From assembly GCF_023630705.1 (NCBI RefSeq), contig NZ_JALQEM010000036.1:124001-188000 (forward strand): 64,000 bases of DNA, in the 5' to 3' direction. The notes beneath the pieces are model-generated. The model saw only the letters and a program-made list of their open reading frames with translations. It had not been told where the DNA came from and did not search any database. Of this stretch, positions 1 through 9,004 are shown piece by piece. The DNA comes from Caballeronia sp. GAFFF1 (GTDB lineage: Bacteria > Pseudomonadota > Gammaproteobacteria > Burkholderiales > Burkholderiaceae). Position numbers and translations under genes: made by a program. Positions within the stretch are counted from its first letter, which is position 1. Every line of letters starts with the position of its first letter.

Positions 1-379
1 CGAGCGCCTCCAGATTCATCGCTGCGGTCTCCATGCGGCCGCTCGTCGCGATGGCCCAGCGCGTGCCGGCTTCGGTCAGCGCGGCGAGCAGTTCGCGCGC
101 GCCCGGCAGCGGGCAGACCTGCGCGCGCAGCCGCTGATACGCCTCGGCATGCAGCCGCCGCAGATGGTCGACCCGCTCCGCGCTGATTTCGCCGTGCGTC
201 TCACGCAGCAACTGGTTGGTGAAGAGCCCGCCGCTCATGCCGATCTTGCGATGAATGCGCCACACCGACAGGTCGATGCCTTCCGCATCCAGCGCTTCTT
301 TCCACGCCAGCACGTGCTGATACACGCTGTCGACGAGCGTGCCGTCGAGGTCGAAGAGAAACGACGTTTCGATTCGCAT
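1..379 (-). CDS. HAD-superfamily hydrolase (phosphoglycolate phosphatase-like), 3' end outside window
   Basis: The minus-strand frame beginning at the ATG complementary to 377-379 encodes an N-terminus with the HAD motif I signature FLFDLDGTLVDS, in which the first Asp is the nucleophile of this phosphatase superfamily. Downstream is a helical cap-type segment and then ATSGRM, which resembles motif II (the conserved Thr/Ser). The reading frame runs off the left edge, so motifs III and IV are not visible. A good ribosome site (AGGGAG) lies just upstream of the start. By family knowledge this is a soluble phosphomonoesterase of the beta-phosphoglucomutase/phosphoglycolate phosphatase type; the substrate cannot be told from this fragment. 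It is divergent from the DAHP synthase gene with about 150 bases between them. Confidence 0.8.
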   Translation of the reverse strand, partial: MRIETSFLFDLDGTLVDSVYQHVLAWKEALDAEGIDLSVWRIHRKIGMSGGLFTNQLLRETHGEISAERVDHLRRLHAEAYQRLRAQVCPLPGARELLAALTEAGTRWAIATSGRMETAAMNLEAL

Positions 380-531
380 GGTGTTCTCCCTGGATGAAAC
401 ACCATCATACGCATCGATTGCGGCTCGCGTTCGCGCGCAACGTCATCAATGCGATAATCGAACTTCGCAACGAAAGACCGCAAACGCGCGCGAAAACCGC
501 ATCGCCCGCGCGGATCACGCTTAGATAACGC

Positions 532-1677
532 ATGACGGAGCCTACATTGAGCCGCATCGACAATCCCGCCCGCGACCAGGAAGCCGGCGTGGCCGACTCC
601 ACGCAAGACACCACCCGCATCGACGACACGCGCATCGGCGCAGTGCGTCCGCTGATCTCGCCCGCGCTCCTGCTCGACGAACTGCCGGTCACGCCCGCCG
701 TGCAGACGCTCGTCGAGGCGAGCCGCGCCGCGATCGCCGACATTCTGCACGGCCGCGACGACCGCCTCGTGGTCGTGGTCGGCCCGTGCTCGATTCACGA
801 CCACGGCCAGGCGATGGACTACGCGCGGCGTCTCAAGACCGTGGCCGAGCGCCTGCGCGACGACCTGTTCATCGTCATGCGCGTGTACTTCGAGAAGCCG
901 CGCACGACGGTCGGCTGGAAAGGCTATATCAACGATCCGCGCCTGGACGGCAGCTTTCGCATCAACGAAGGGCTGCGCCGGGCGCGCGAGCTTCTGCTCG
1001 ATCTGAGCGGCCTCGGCTTGCCCACGGCGACCGAGTTCCTCGACCTGCTGAGTCCGCAATACATCGCGGATCTGATCGCGTGGGGCGCCATCGGCGCGCG
1101 CACGACGGAAAGCCAGAGCCATCGGCAGCTTGCGTCGGGGCTGTCGTGTCCGATCGGCTTCAAGAACGGCACGGACGGCGGCGTTCAGGTCGCGGCGGAT
1201 GCCATCGTCGCGGCGCGGGCGAGCCATGCGTTCATGGGCATGACGAAGATGGGCATGGCGGCCATCTTCGAGACGCGCGGCAACGACGACTGCCATGTGA
1301 TTCTGCGCGGCGGCAAGAAAGGCCCGAATTACGATGCCGAGAGCGTGGCCGCGAGTTGCGCCGCGCTCGCCGCGCTCGGCCAGCGCGAACAGGTGATGAT
1401 CGACTGCTCGCATGCGAACTCGAACAAGTCGCATCTGCGTCAGGTGGATGTCGCGCAGGACATCGCGCGTCAACTGTCGGCGGGCGAGAAGCGCATCACG
1501 GGCGTGATGATCGAGAGCCATCTCGAAGAAGGGCGGCAGGACCTGAAGCCCGGCGTGCCGCTCAGGCACGGCGTCTCGATCACGGACGCCTGCCTCGGCT
1601 GGACGCAGACCGAGCCCGTGCTCGAATTGCTCGCCACGGCCGTGGGCGCCCGCCGCGCGCGCCAGACAGCGCAGTAA
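532..1677 (+). CDS. aroG: 3-deoxy-7-phosphoheptulonate (DAHP) synthase, class I
   Basis: The 381-residue product is a class I DAHP synthase. It condenses phosphoenolpyruvate with erythrose 4-phosphate as the first committed step of the shikimate pathway, in the cytoplasm. Visible family signatures are VVVGPCSIHD near residue 83, the GARTTESQ segment, FKNGTDGG, the metal-binding DCSHANSNK stretch and a conserved ESHLEEG segment. The length is typical of the AroF/G/H family, which starts with about 35 poorly conserved residues. Which aromatic amino acid inhibits this copy cannot be read off safely. No strong ribosome site is visible before the ATG at 532. A GATAAT hexamer at 453-458 could be a -10 element, but its -35 partner is weak. 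Confidence 0.95.
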   Translation: MTEPTLSRIDNPARDQEAGVADSTQDTTRIDDTRIGAVRPLISPALLLDELPVTPAVQTLVEASRAAIADILHGRDDRLVVVVGPCSIHDHGQAMDYARRLKTVAERLRDDLFIVMRVYFEKPRTTVGWKGYINDPRLDGSFRINEGLRRARELLLDLSGLGLPTATEFLDLLSPQYIADLIAWGAIGARTTESQSHRQLASGLSCPIGFKNGTDGGVQVAADAIVAARASHAFMGMTKMGMAAIFETRGNDDCHVILRGGKKGPNYDAESVAASCAALAALGQREQVMIDCSHANSNKSHLRQVDVAQDIARQLSAGEKRITGVMIESHLEEGRQDLKPGVPLRHGVSITDACLGWTQTEPVLELLATAVGARRARQTAQ

Positions 1678-1723
1678 GGACATGGGCGCACCCGCGCGGT
1701 GCATCGCTTCACGAAAGCTTCAT

Positions 1724-1750
1724 TCAAGTTCGTGAGACGCGCACCGTTAC
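1724..1750 (+). promoter_or_regulatory. Possible sigma-28-type promoter before the EAL-CBS-GGDEF gene
   Basis: TCAA at 1724-1727 (in the context TCAAGTT) is followed after exactly 15 bases by ACCGTTAC at 1743-1750. That -10 element matches five of eight positions of the flagellar sigma-28 consensus GCCGATAA, and the -35 element and spacing are good. The start codon lies 32 bases downstream. The match is partial, so this is only a candidate. Confidence 0.25.
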
Positions 1751-1781
1751 CTCGGACGATAGCCCGCTCATCGAAAGGCCC

Positions 1782-3578
1782 ATGTCCGCCAGCCTCTGCG
1801 CCAATGAAGCATCGTGTCCCAGCATCGAAGAACTCATCGCGTGCAATGCGCTGACGGCCGTGTTCCAGCCGATCGTGCGCTTCGCGGACGGCGAGGTCAT
1901 CGGCTATGAAGGTCTCATTCGCGGGCCGGCCGGCAGCGCGCAGGAATCGCCCGCCGTCCTCTTCGAGCAGGCGACCCGCGAGCGGCGCGGCGTCATGCTG
2001 GAGCATGCGGCGGCGCGCGTCTGCATCGCGGCGTTCGCCCAGCTCGCGCGCAGCGGCCTGCTCTTCATCAACTTCAGCGCGGCCGCCATCGAGGCCGCGG
2101 TAGGCGAACGCGAGACGCCCGGCTATCTCGCCGGCGACAGCGGTCTGGATGCGAAGCGGCTCGTGATCGAGCTGACCGAACAGAGCGTGATTGCGGACGC
2201 CGAGCGCTTCGGCGCGACTGTGCGCGCGCTGCGGGCGTCGGGTCCGCAATTCGCGCTCGACGACTACGGCAGCGCCAATGCCTCGATGAATCTGTGGGTG
2301 CGGCTCGCGCCGCACTACGTGAAGATCGACCGCTTCTTCGTCTCGGACATCGCCCGTGACCCGCTCAAGTTCGAAGCCGTCAAGGCGATGGTCGCGTTCG
2401 CGAACGCAAGCGGCGCGCTTCTGATCGCGGAAGGCATCGAAAGCGAAGCGGATCTGGAGATCGTGCGCGATCTCGGCATTGCTTGCGCGCAGGGTTTCCT
2501 GCTCGGCAAGCCCGCCGCGACGCCGAGCGCGCGCGTGCCGGATGCCGTCGCGCGTGCGTTGCGCTCCGCGCAGATTTCGGTCTATCCGGCGCGCACGCGC
2601 ACGGGCGCGACCGCCGACATGAACGCCGTGCTGCTCGAACGCATGCTCGTCGAAGCGCCGACGCTTACCGTCAAGTCGCGCAACGACGACGTCGCGCGCC
2701 TTTTCAACGAGAGGCCGTCGCTGCATGCCGTGGCGATCGTGGACGACGGCCGTCCGGTGGCGCTCATCAATCGGCGCTCGTTCATGGATCAGTACGCGCT
2801 GCCGTATCACCGCGAAGTGTTCGGCAAGCGGCCTTGCATGCAGTTCGCGCATCTCGCGCCGCTGATCGTCGAACGCGGTTCCACGCTCGAAGAGATCGCC
2901 CGCCTTTTCACGAACGACGATCCGCACGATCTGTCGGATGGCTTCATCGTCACGGAGAACGGGCGTTATGCGGGGCTCGCGACGGGTGCGAGCATGGTGC
3001 GCGCCGTGACCGAAGTGCGCGTGGAAGCGGCGCGCTATGCGAACCCGCTCACGTTTCTGCCGGGTAACGTGCCGCTCAATTCGCACATCGACAGGCTGAT
3101 TGCGAACGGCTCCGCATTCGTCGCGTGTTACTTCGATCTCGACCACTTCAAGCCTTTCAACGATCGCTACGGCTATTGGCAGGGCGACGAAGTGCTGAAG
3201 ACCGCCGCGAACGCGCTGGCCTCGGTGTGCGAGCCGACGCGCGATTTTCTCGGCCATATCGGCGGCGACGACTTCTTGCTGCTTTTCCAGAGCGACGACT
3301 GGCGCGAGCGCGTCACGCGCGCCATGCACGCGTTCGACGAGCTCGTGATGCGCTTCTACTCGCCGGAAGAACGGCTCGCTGGCGGCATTCACGGCGAAGA
3401 CCGGTTCGCGCGCCCCGCGTTTTTCGGCTTCGTGCGGTTTTCGGCGGGCGCGGTGCGCGTGGCGCCGGGCACGGCGCGCGGCAGCGCGCACGTCAGCGCG
3501 ACGGCGGCAGTCGCCAAGCGCGCGGCGAAGGAAGAGGCGAGCGGCTTCGTAGTGATGGACATGCGCGAAGCCGAATGA
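1782..3578 (+). CDS. EAL-CBS-GGDEF cyclic-di-GMP signalling protein
   Basis: The 598-residue soluble protein has an N-terminal EAL phosphodiesterase-like domain (about 20-245), a CBS-pair-like region (about 275-400) and a C-terminal GGDEF domain (about 420-598). The EAL signature reads YEGLIRGP (E43), so the motif is EGL. Other metal and catalytic positions look present: Asn in FINFS, Glu in ELTEQ, the DD pair in LDDYGS, Lys in VKIDRF, Glu in EGIES and Gln in AQGF. The diguanylate cyclase motif is GGDDF (494-498). I start at the ATG at 1782, which follows a GAAAGG ribosome site; the frame is open much further upstream, but that part overlaps aroG. Both activities may be retained, with CBS as a possible nucleotide sensor. 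Its stop lies one base from the end of the convergent kinase gene. Confidence 0.9.
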   Translation: MSASLCANEASCPSIEELIACNALTAVFQPIVRFADGEVIGYEGLIRGPAGSAQESPAVLFEQATRERRGVMLEHAAARVCIAAFAQLARSGLLFINFSAAAIEAAVGERETPGYLAGDSGLDAKRLVIELTEQSVIADAERFGATVRALRASGPQFALDDYGSANASMNLWVRLAPHYVKIDRFFVSDIARDPLKFEAVKAMVAFANASGALLIAEGIESEADLEIVRDLGIACAQGFLLGKPAATPSARVPDAVARALRSAQISVYPARTRTGATADMNAVLLERMLVEAPTLTVKSRNDDVARLFNERPSLHAVAIVDDGRPVALINRRSFMDQYALPYHREVFGKRPCMQFAHLAPLIVERGSTLEEIARLFTNDDPHDLSDGFIVTENGRYAGLATGASMVRAVTEVRVEAARYANPLTFLPGNVPLNSHIDRLIANGSAFVACYFDLDHFKPFNDRYGYWQGDEVLKTAANALASVCEPTRDFLGHIGGDDFLLLFQSDDWRERVTRAMHAFDELVMRFYSPEERLAGGIHGEDRFARPAFFGFVRFSAGAVRVAPGTARGSAHVSATAAVAKRAAKEEASGFVVMDMREAE

Positions 3579-3579
3579 A

Positions 3580-6500
3580 TCAGCGCGCCGACGCCGCGCG
3601 CAGCGCTTCCATCAACGCGTGCGGATCATAAGGCTTGCGCAGCCGGATCGCATGCGGGAGCGCCTGCCGTTCCTCGTCGCTCAGTTCGAGGTCGTAGCCG
3701 GTGACGAACACGACGCCCAGACGCGGCGCCTGGCGCGATGTCTCTTTCGCCAGCTCGACGCCGGATTCGCCCGCCAGATTCACGTCGGTCAGCAGCACGT
3801 CGAAGCGTTGTTCGCCAAAGAGCGCGCGGGCTTCTGCGACGCTCGCCGCTTCCGTGAGATCGAGGCCCATCGTGCGCAGCAACTCGGCGCTGCTCGTGCG
3901 GACCATGTCGTTGTCTTCGACGAAGAGCACGCGCAGGGTGTCGGTGGACTCGGGCGTGGCCGCATCGGCGGCATCCGTAGACGCAGTAGCGGGCGCGCGT
4001 TGCCCGAGCACATGGCGAATCTTGCGAGCCAGCGCCTCGTGCGTGTACGGCTTGCTCAACAGGTCGATGCCTTCGTCGAGCCGCCCCGCGTGAACGATCG
4101 CGTTATCCGTGTAACCCGAGGTGAACAGCACCGCGATGCCCGGCACGCGCTCGCGCGCCTTGCGCGCAAGCTCGGTGCTGCGCAACGGGCCGGGCATCAC
4201 GACGTCCGTGAAAAGCATGTCGATCGGCACGCCGCTTTCGACGATGGCGAGCGCGCTCTGCGCGTCCTTCGCCCGCAGCACGCGATAGCCGAGGTCCGCG
4301 AGAAGATCGACGACGGTCGCGCGCACTTCCTCGTCGTCTTCGACCACCAGAATGGTTTCGCTGCCGCCTTTCGCCGGTCCGGCGTCGACGTTGGTTTCGA
4401 GGTCTTCTTCCTGCCGCGCGCGCGGCAGGTAGAGGCGCACCGTCGTGCCGTGGCCTTCCTCGCTGTAGACCTTCACGTGCCCGCCGGACTGTTTGACGAA
4501 GCCGTACACCATCGACAGGCCGAGGCCGGTGCCGTGACCTTCGCGCTTGGTCGTGAAGAACGGCTCGAATGCGCGTTCCTGCACTTCCGGCGACATGCCC
4601 GAGCCGGTATCGGTGACGGCGACCATCACGTACTGGCCGGGCGCGACGTCGGCGTTGCGCATGGCATACGTCTCGTCGAGCGATGCGTTGCCGGCCTCGA
4701 TAGTCAGCTTGCCATGCCCGTTCATGGCGTCGCGGGCGTTGATCGCAAGGTTGAGCAGCGCGTTCTCGACCTGGAACGGGTCGACGAGCGTGTTCCACAG
4801 GCCGCCCGACACGATGGTCTCCACTTCGATGCCGTCGCCGAGCGCGCGGCGGAACATGTCGTCCAGACCGCGCACGAAGCGGCCGAGATTCACGACCTTC
4901 GGCGCGAGCGGCTGGCGCCGCCCGAACGCCAGCAGTTGCGAGGCGAGGTTCGCGCCGCGCGCCACGCCGGCGAGCGCACTTTTCACGCGCTGCTCGGGCT
5001 TGTCCTGTCCGGCGACGTCTTTCGCGAGCAATTGCAGATTGCCGCCGATCACTTGAAGCAAATTGTTGAAGTCGTGCGCGACGCCGCCCGTCAGCTTGCC
5101 GATGGCTTCCATCTTCTGCGCCATGCGCAACGCTTCTTCGGTGTGCCGCAGCGCGTCGGCCGTTTCGCGGTCCGCCGTCACGTCGCGCCCGACGCCGTGG
5201 ATGCGCCGCGTGCGCGGATCGAGCGAGAGCGTCCACGCGATCCAGCGCCAGCCGCTGTCGATGCGCCCGAGGCGGCACTCGTAGCGCACCGGCGCGCCGC
5301 TCGCCCGCAGCTTGTCGAGCGCGAGCGCGACGGCGGCGCGGTCGTCCGTATGCACGATGTCGAGCATCGTGCGCGCATGCAGCCGCTCGGTATCGATGCC
5401 GAGCACCGACGACCACGACGGGCTCACGCGCAACAGCGCGCCATCGAAGCTCGCGATCACGAACAGGTCTTCGCTCAGTTCCCACAGCCGGTCGCGGTCC
5501 GCGACGACTTCGGTCACGCGGCGCTCCAGCGTCTCGTTGAGATCGCGCAGCGCGGCCTGCGCCTTGGCGCGCTCGGCGATTTCGTTCTGCGCCGCCTGGA
5601 AGAGCCGCGCATTGTCGATGGCGATGGCCGCCTGCGCCGCGATGCCGTTCACGATGCGCTCGGCGCGAGCAGTGAACACGCCCGGTTCCGGATGACCGAA
5701 GAAGAGGCCGCCGAGCACTTCGCCCGTGCGCGAGACGACCGGCGCCGCGAGATAGCTGCGCACCGGAAGATGGCCCTTCGGCATGCCGAAATGCGGCGAG
5801 TTGTGGCCGTAGCGCGGGTCTTTGGTGATGTCGTCGGAGCGTACGATGCCGTGGCCGCCGAACGTCGGCCCGAATACGGCCGTATTGCGCGGCATCGGAA
5901 ACTTCGCGAAGCTCTCCTTCGACGCGCCGGAGAGCGCGTACAGCATGTAGCTGCCGCCTTCGTCGTCAAGCACGTTGTAGAAGAACGAACCGAACGCGGC
6001 GCCGGTCAGCTCGGTGGCGGCATCGGTCACGACCTGCACGACGCGCGAGAGATCGAGCTCGGCGGCGACCGTCGTGCCGACGCGGTTGAGCACTTCGAGC
6101 ACGCGCGACTCTTCGCGCAGGCGCTGCTCGGTCTCGCGGCGCAGCCGCGAGAGCCGCAGGTTGCTCGCCACGCGCGCGAGCAGTTCGCGCGCCGAGAACG
6201 GCTTGGTCAGATAGTCGTCCGCGCCCGCTTCGAGGCCGCCGACGCGCGCTTCTTCGCCCGCGCGCGCCGATAGCAGCACGACCGGCGTCTCGCGCAGCGT
6301 CTCGTCGTCGCGCAGCGCGCGCAGCAGGCCGAAGCCGTCGAGGCGCGGCATCATCACGTCCGAGACGATGATGTCCGGACGCAGCGCGACGGCGGCGTCG
6401 AGCCCGGCGCGGCCATCGGCGGCGACGCTTACGTCGTGGCCCGCGGCGGCGAGCAGGCGGCGCATGTACTCGCGCAGATCGGCGTTGTCGTCCACCACGA

Positions 6501-8442
6501 GCACTCGGCCCGTCAGCGCATCCGATGGCGCGGCGGCTTCCGCCGCTTCCGCGAGCGGCGAGTCGAGATCCGCGACGTCGAGCGCGGCCGCGTCGGCGGC
6601 GGCGTCCTCATCCGGCGTCCAGCGCAATGCGGCATCGACGAAAGACCGCGCGCGGCTGCTGGCCTCGGCGCGCGGGGCGTCGGCGCGCACTGCTGCGTTT
6701 TCCTGCGCAGCCGGCAGCGTCACGGTGAAGCACGTGCCCTCGCCGAGGCGGCTCGACACCGCGATGCTGCCGCCGTGCAGCTTGATGAGTTCCTGAACCA
6801 TCGCGAGCCCGATCCCGCTGCCTTCCACCGAGCGCCCCGCCGCGCCGGCCACGCGATGGAACCGCTCGAAGACGCGCGCCTGCTCGTGCTCGGCAATGCC
6901 GATGCCGGTATCGCATACGCTCGCTTCGATCACGCCGCCGCGCGCGGAGAGCGCCACTTCGATGCTGCCCTCGAAGGTGAACTTGAACGCGTTCGACAGC
7001 AGGTTCATCACGACCTTCTCCCACATGTCGCGGTCGATGTCGGCGAGCACCGGCGTATCGGGAATGTTCGTGCGAAGCCTGAGGCCGGCCGTCTCGATGG
7101 CCGAGCGGAACAGCGACGCGAGTTCGGCGGTGAACGCAGCGATGTCCGTGCGCTGGCGATGAATCTCGATGCGGCCCGCCTCGATGCGCGAAAAGTCGAG
7201 CAGCGCGTTGACGAGCGTGAGCAGCCGCATGCCGTTGCGATGCATGATCTCGACGAGCCGCAGGTCCTCGGGCGGCACGCGGCCGTGGTCCGCGAGCATC
7301 TCTTCGAGCGGGCCTAACATCAGCGTGAGCGGCGTCCGGAATTCGTGGCTGATGTTGGAGAAGAACGTCGTCTTCGCGCGGTCGATTTCCGCGAGCGCCT
7401 CGGCGCGGCGGCGCTCTTCGTCGTAGGCGTGCGCGTAGCCGATCGCCGCGCCGATCTGACCGGCGACGAGATTGATGAAGGTGCGATAGCCGTCGTCGAA
7501 CAGACGATACGGATTGAGCGCCGCGATCAGCACGGTCGCGTGACCGGTCTCGCCGGTCGGGGCGATCGGGACCATGACGGCGGTGGTCGGCGCGGCCTTC
7601 CACGCGCCCGTGGGCAAGGACGCGCCGACGTGCTGATGCAGGTTCGTCACGAGCAGCGCGCGGTTCTCCCGCAGCGCGTCCTGGAACGGCCAAGGCTCGC
7701 GCCGGTCTGCGTTCAGCGTCGCGGGCGCCGCCGGATGCCCCGGCGCGATGCCGCACGCGCCGACCAATGTCGCGGTCTCGTTGCCGGGGCCGGCCGCGTA
7801 GAGCACCGCGAAGGGCAGATCGCGCGGCGCGCTTTTCAGCGCGTTCATCGAGCGTTCGCAGGCCTCGCGCCAGGTGCGCGCATCCGCGGCGGAGGTCGCC
7901 AGTTCGCGCAGCACCGTCAGTTGCCGTTCGCCCAGCACGCGCTGTGTGTCGTCGCTGTTCGCGCAGATGATGCCGCCCGCGCCGCCACGGTCGTCCGGAA
8001 TGGGGCTGTAGGAGAACGTGTAGTAGGTTTCCTCCGGGAAGCCGTTGCGCTCCATGATGAGCAGCTTCTGTTCGACGAAGGTGCCTTCGACGCCGGCGAG
8101 CGCCGTATCGAGCAGCGGCCCGATATCGTCCCAGATCTCGCGCCACACGACCGAAGCCGGCTGCCCGAGCGCCTGCGGATGCTTGCCGCCGATGATCGAC
8201 CGGTAGGCGTCGTTATAGAAGAAAAGAAGCTCGTGACCCCAGCCGATCCAGATGGGCTGGCGCGAGGTCAACATGATGCGAATGGCCGTCTTCAGGCTCT
8301 GCGGCCAGTGCTCCGGCGCGCCGAGCGAGGTCTGCGTCCAGTCGAAGCTCCGGATGAGCACGCCCATTTCTCCGCCGCCAAGCAGAAAGCTGGGGTCGAG
8401 GCTGCTGGCGCTCGTGTCCGGGGGCAGATTCTCGGGAGTCAT
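3580..8442 (-). CDS. Large soluble hybrid sensor kinase with two kinase cores and three receiver domains
   Basis: This 1620-residue protein shows no membrane segment, so it should sense cytoplasmic cues. Domain order is: PAS-like (about 30-170), GAF (about 180-340), HisKA with H366 in SNISHEFRTPLT, HATPase (to about 578), receiver 1 (about 646-765, phospho-acceptor D695 in SDVMMP), GAF (about 785-945), PAS (about 985-1095), a second HisKA with H1123 in VAHDFNNLLQ, a second HATPase (to about 1340), receiver 2 (about 1363-1480, D1413) and receiver 3 (about 1504-1620, D1553). All expected phosphorylation residues are present. The two H-boxes belong to different classes (HEFRTP and HDFNN), which points to fusion of two separate kinases. 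A GAGGAGA ribosome site precedes the start. No dedicated output regulator lies beside it. Confidence 0.93.
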   Translation of the reverse strand: MTPENLPPDTSASSLDPSFLLGGGEMGVLIRSFDWTQTSLGAPEHWPQSLKTAIRIMLTSRQPIWIGWGHELLFFYNDAYRSIIGGKHPQALGQPASVVWREIWDDIGPLLDTALAGVEGTFVEQKLLIMERNGFPEETYYTFSYSPIPDDRGGAGGIICANSDDTQRVLGERQLTVLRELATSAADARTWREACERSMNALKSAPRDLPFAVLYAAGPGNETATLVGACGIAPGHPAAPATLNADRREPWPFQDALRENRALLVTNLHQHVGASLPTGAWKAAPTTAVMVPIAPTGETGHATVLIAALNPYRLFDDGYRTFINLVAGQIGAAIGYAHAYDEERRRAEALAEIDRAKTTFFSNISHEFRTPLTLMLGPLEEMLADHGRVPPEDLRLVEIMHRNGMRLLTLVNALLDFSRIEAGRIEIHRQRTDIAAFTAELASLFRSAIETAGLRLRTNIPDTPVLADIDRDMWEKVVMNLLSNAFKFTFEGSIEVALSARGGVIEASVCDTGIGIAEHEQARVFERFHRVAGAAGRSVEGSGIGLAMVQELIKLHGGSIAVSSRLGEGTCFTVTLPAAQENAAVRADAPRAEASSRARSFVDAALRWTPDEDAAADAAALDVADLDSPLAEAAEAAAPSDALTGRVLVVDDNADLREYMRRLLAAAGHDVSVAADGRAGLDAAVALRPDIIVSDVMMPRLDGFGLLRALRDDETLRETPVVLLSARAGEEARVGGLEAGADDYLTKPFSARELLARVASNLRLSRLRRETEQRLREESRVLEVLNRVGTTVAAELDLSRVVQVVTDAATELTGAAFGSFFYNVLDDEGGSYMLYALSGASKESFAKFPMPRNTAVFGPTFGGHGIVRSDDITKDPRYGHNSPHFGMPKGHLPVRSYLAAPVVSRTGEVLGGLFFGHPEPGVFTARAERIVNGIAAQAAIAIDNARLFQAAQNEIAERAKAQAALRDLNETLERRVTEVVADRDRLWELSEDLFVIASFDGALLRVSPSWSSVLGIDTERLHARTMLDIVHTDDRAAVALALDKLRASGAPVRYECRLGRIDSGWRWIAWTLSLDPRTRRIHGVGRDVTADRETADALRHTEEALRMAQKMEAIGKLTGGVAHDFNNLLQVIGGNLQLLAKDVAGQDKPEQRVKSALAGVARGANLASQLLAFGRRQPLAPKVVNLGRFVRGLDDMFRRALGDGIEVETIVSGGLWNTLVDPFQVENALLNLAINARDAMNGHGKLTIEAGNASLDETYAMRNADVAPGQYVMVAVTDTGSGMSPEVQERAFEPFFTTKREGHGTGLGLSMVYGFVKQSGGHVKVYSEEGHGTTVRLYLPRARQEEDLETNVDAGPAKGGSETILVVEDDEEVRATVVDLLADLGYRVLRAKDAQSALAIVESGVPIDMLFTDVVMPGPLRSTELARKARERVPGIAVLFTSGYTDNAIVHAGRLDEGIDLLSKPYTHEALARKIRHVLGQRAPATASTDAADAATPESTDTLRVLFVEDNDMVRTSSAELLRTMGLDLTEAASVAEARALFGEQRFDVLLTDVNLAGESGVELAKETSRQAPRLGVVFVTGYDLELSDEERQALPHAIRLRKPYDPHALMEALRAASAR

Positions 8443-9004
8443 CGACGCTGGATCTCCTCGCTAAGGTCTCTCGACCGAGCGGCATGGGGTTGAAAGGCGT
8501 GTCTTGGGATGACGCTGACTGAAACGCGCGACCGGATGGGCTTCCGGATTCTCGCACGGAAACGGCTGCGGTCCGTTCCCGCATGCGCGTTCGCAGGGCT
8601 ATAGCAAGGTTCGTGACCGGGCGGGAAATGTTCGAGGGAATGTGGCCCGCGCTGAAGTCATTCAATGAGTTTTCAGCAATGCCTAGAACGATCCCCCAAT
8701 TTGTAATCGACATATTTTTTTGCACTATACTCGGTTGAATCCGTTATCGTTCCTTTCTCCGCGAATCTGAATAAGCGAAAAAGGCGTCTTCGCGTCGTCC
8801 GTTAAATCGCTTCACGCGGCAATCACTGCACTCGCCTAGTCGGACGGGCGATTGCCGACGCTTTCGTGCGCGCGTTCAAACAACAACGTCCAGCGCGAGC
8901 TAAATATCAACACAGTGCCGATTAGCGTTTCGAATTCGCGGACGCTTATTCACGATTATCAATATAGTCATCCGCGGCGTTTAACTTCGTTGCACCTCAC
9001 GATC
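8443..9004. other. 562-base intergenic region between divergent kinase and TPR genes
   Basis: This gap is clearly more AT-rich than the flanking genes, especially 8690-8990. I see no convincing coding frame in it. A TATACT hexamer at 8726-8731 with TTGTAA at 8701-8706 (spacing 19) is a possible sigma-70 promoter toward the TPR gene, which would give a leader of roughly 270 bases. The part next to the kinase probably carries its promoter, but I cannot point to one. Confidence 0.4.

Noticed and set aside
235-1704. Long open frame opposite the DAHP synthase gene
   Set aside because: It is a GC-driven shadow: Arg/Ala/His-rich, no domain, and fully opposite a well-supported enzyme gene.
1470-3491. 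673-codon open frame opposite the EAL-CBS-GGDEF gene
   Set aside because: It is a shadow frame with Arg/His-rich composition and no ribosome site; the other strand has complete EAL and GGDEF domains.
3619-6273. 884-codon open frame opposite the hybrid kinase
   Set aside because: Same reason: composition is that of a reversed GC-rich gene and no family signature can be seen.
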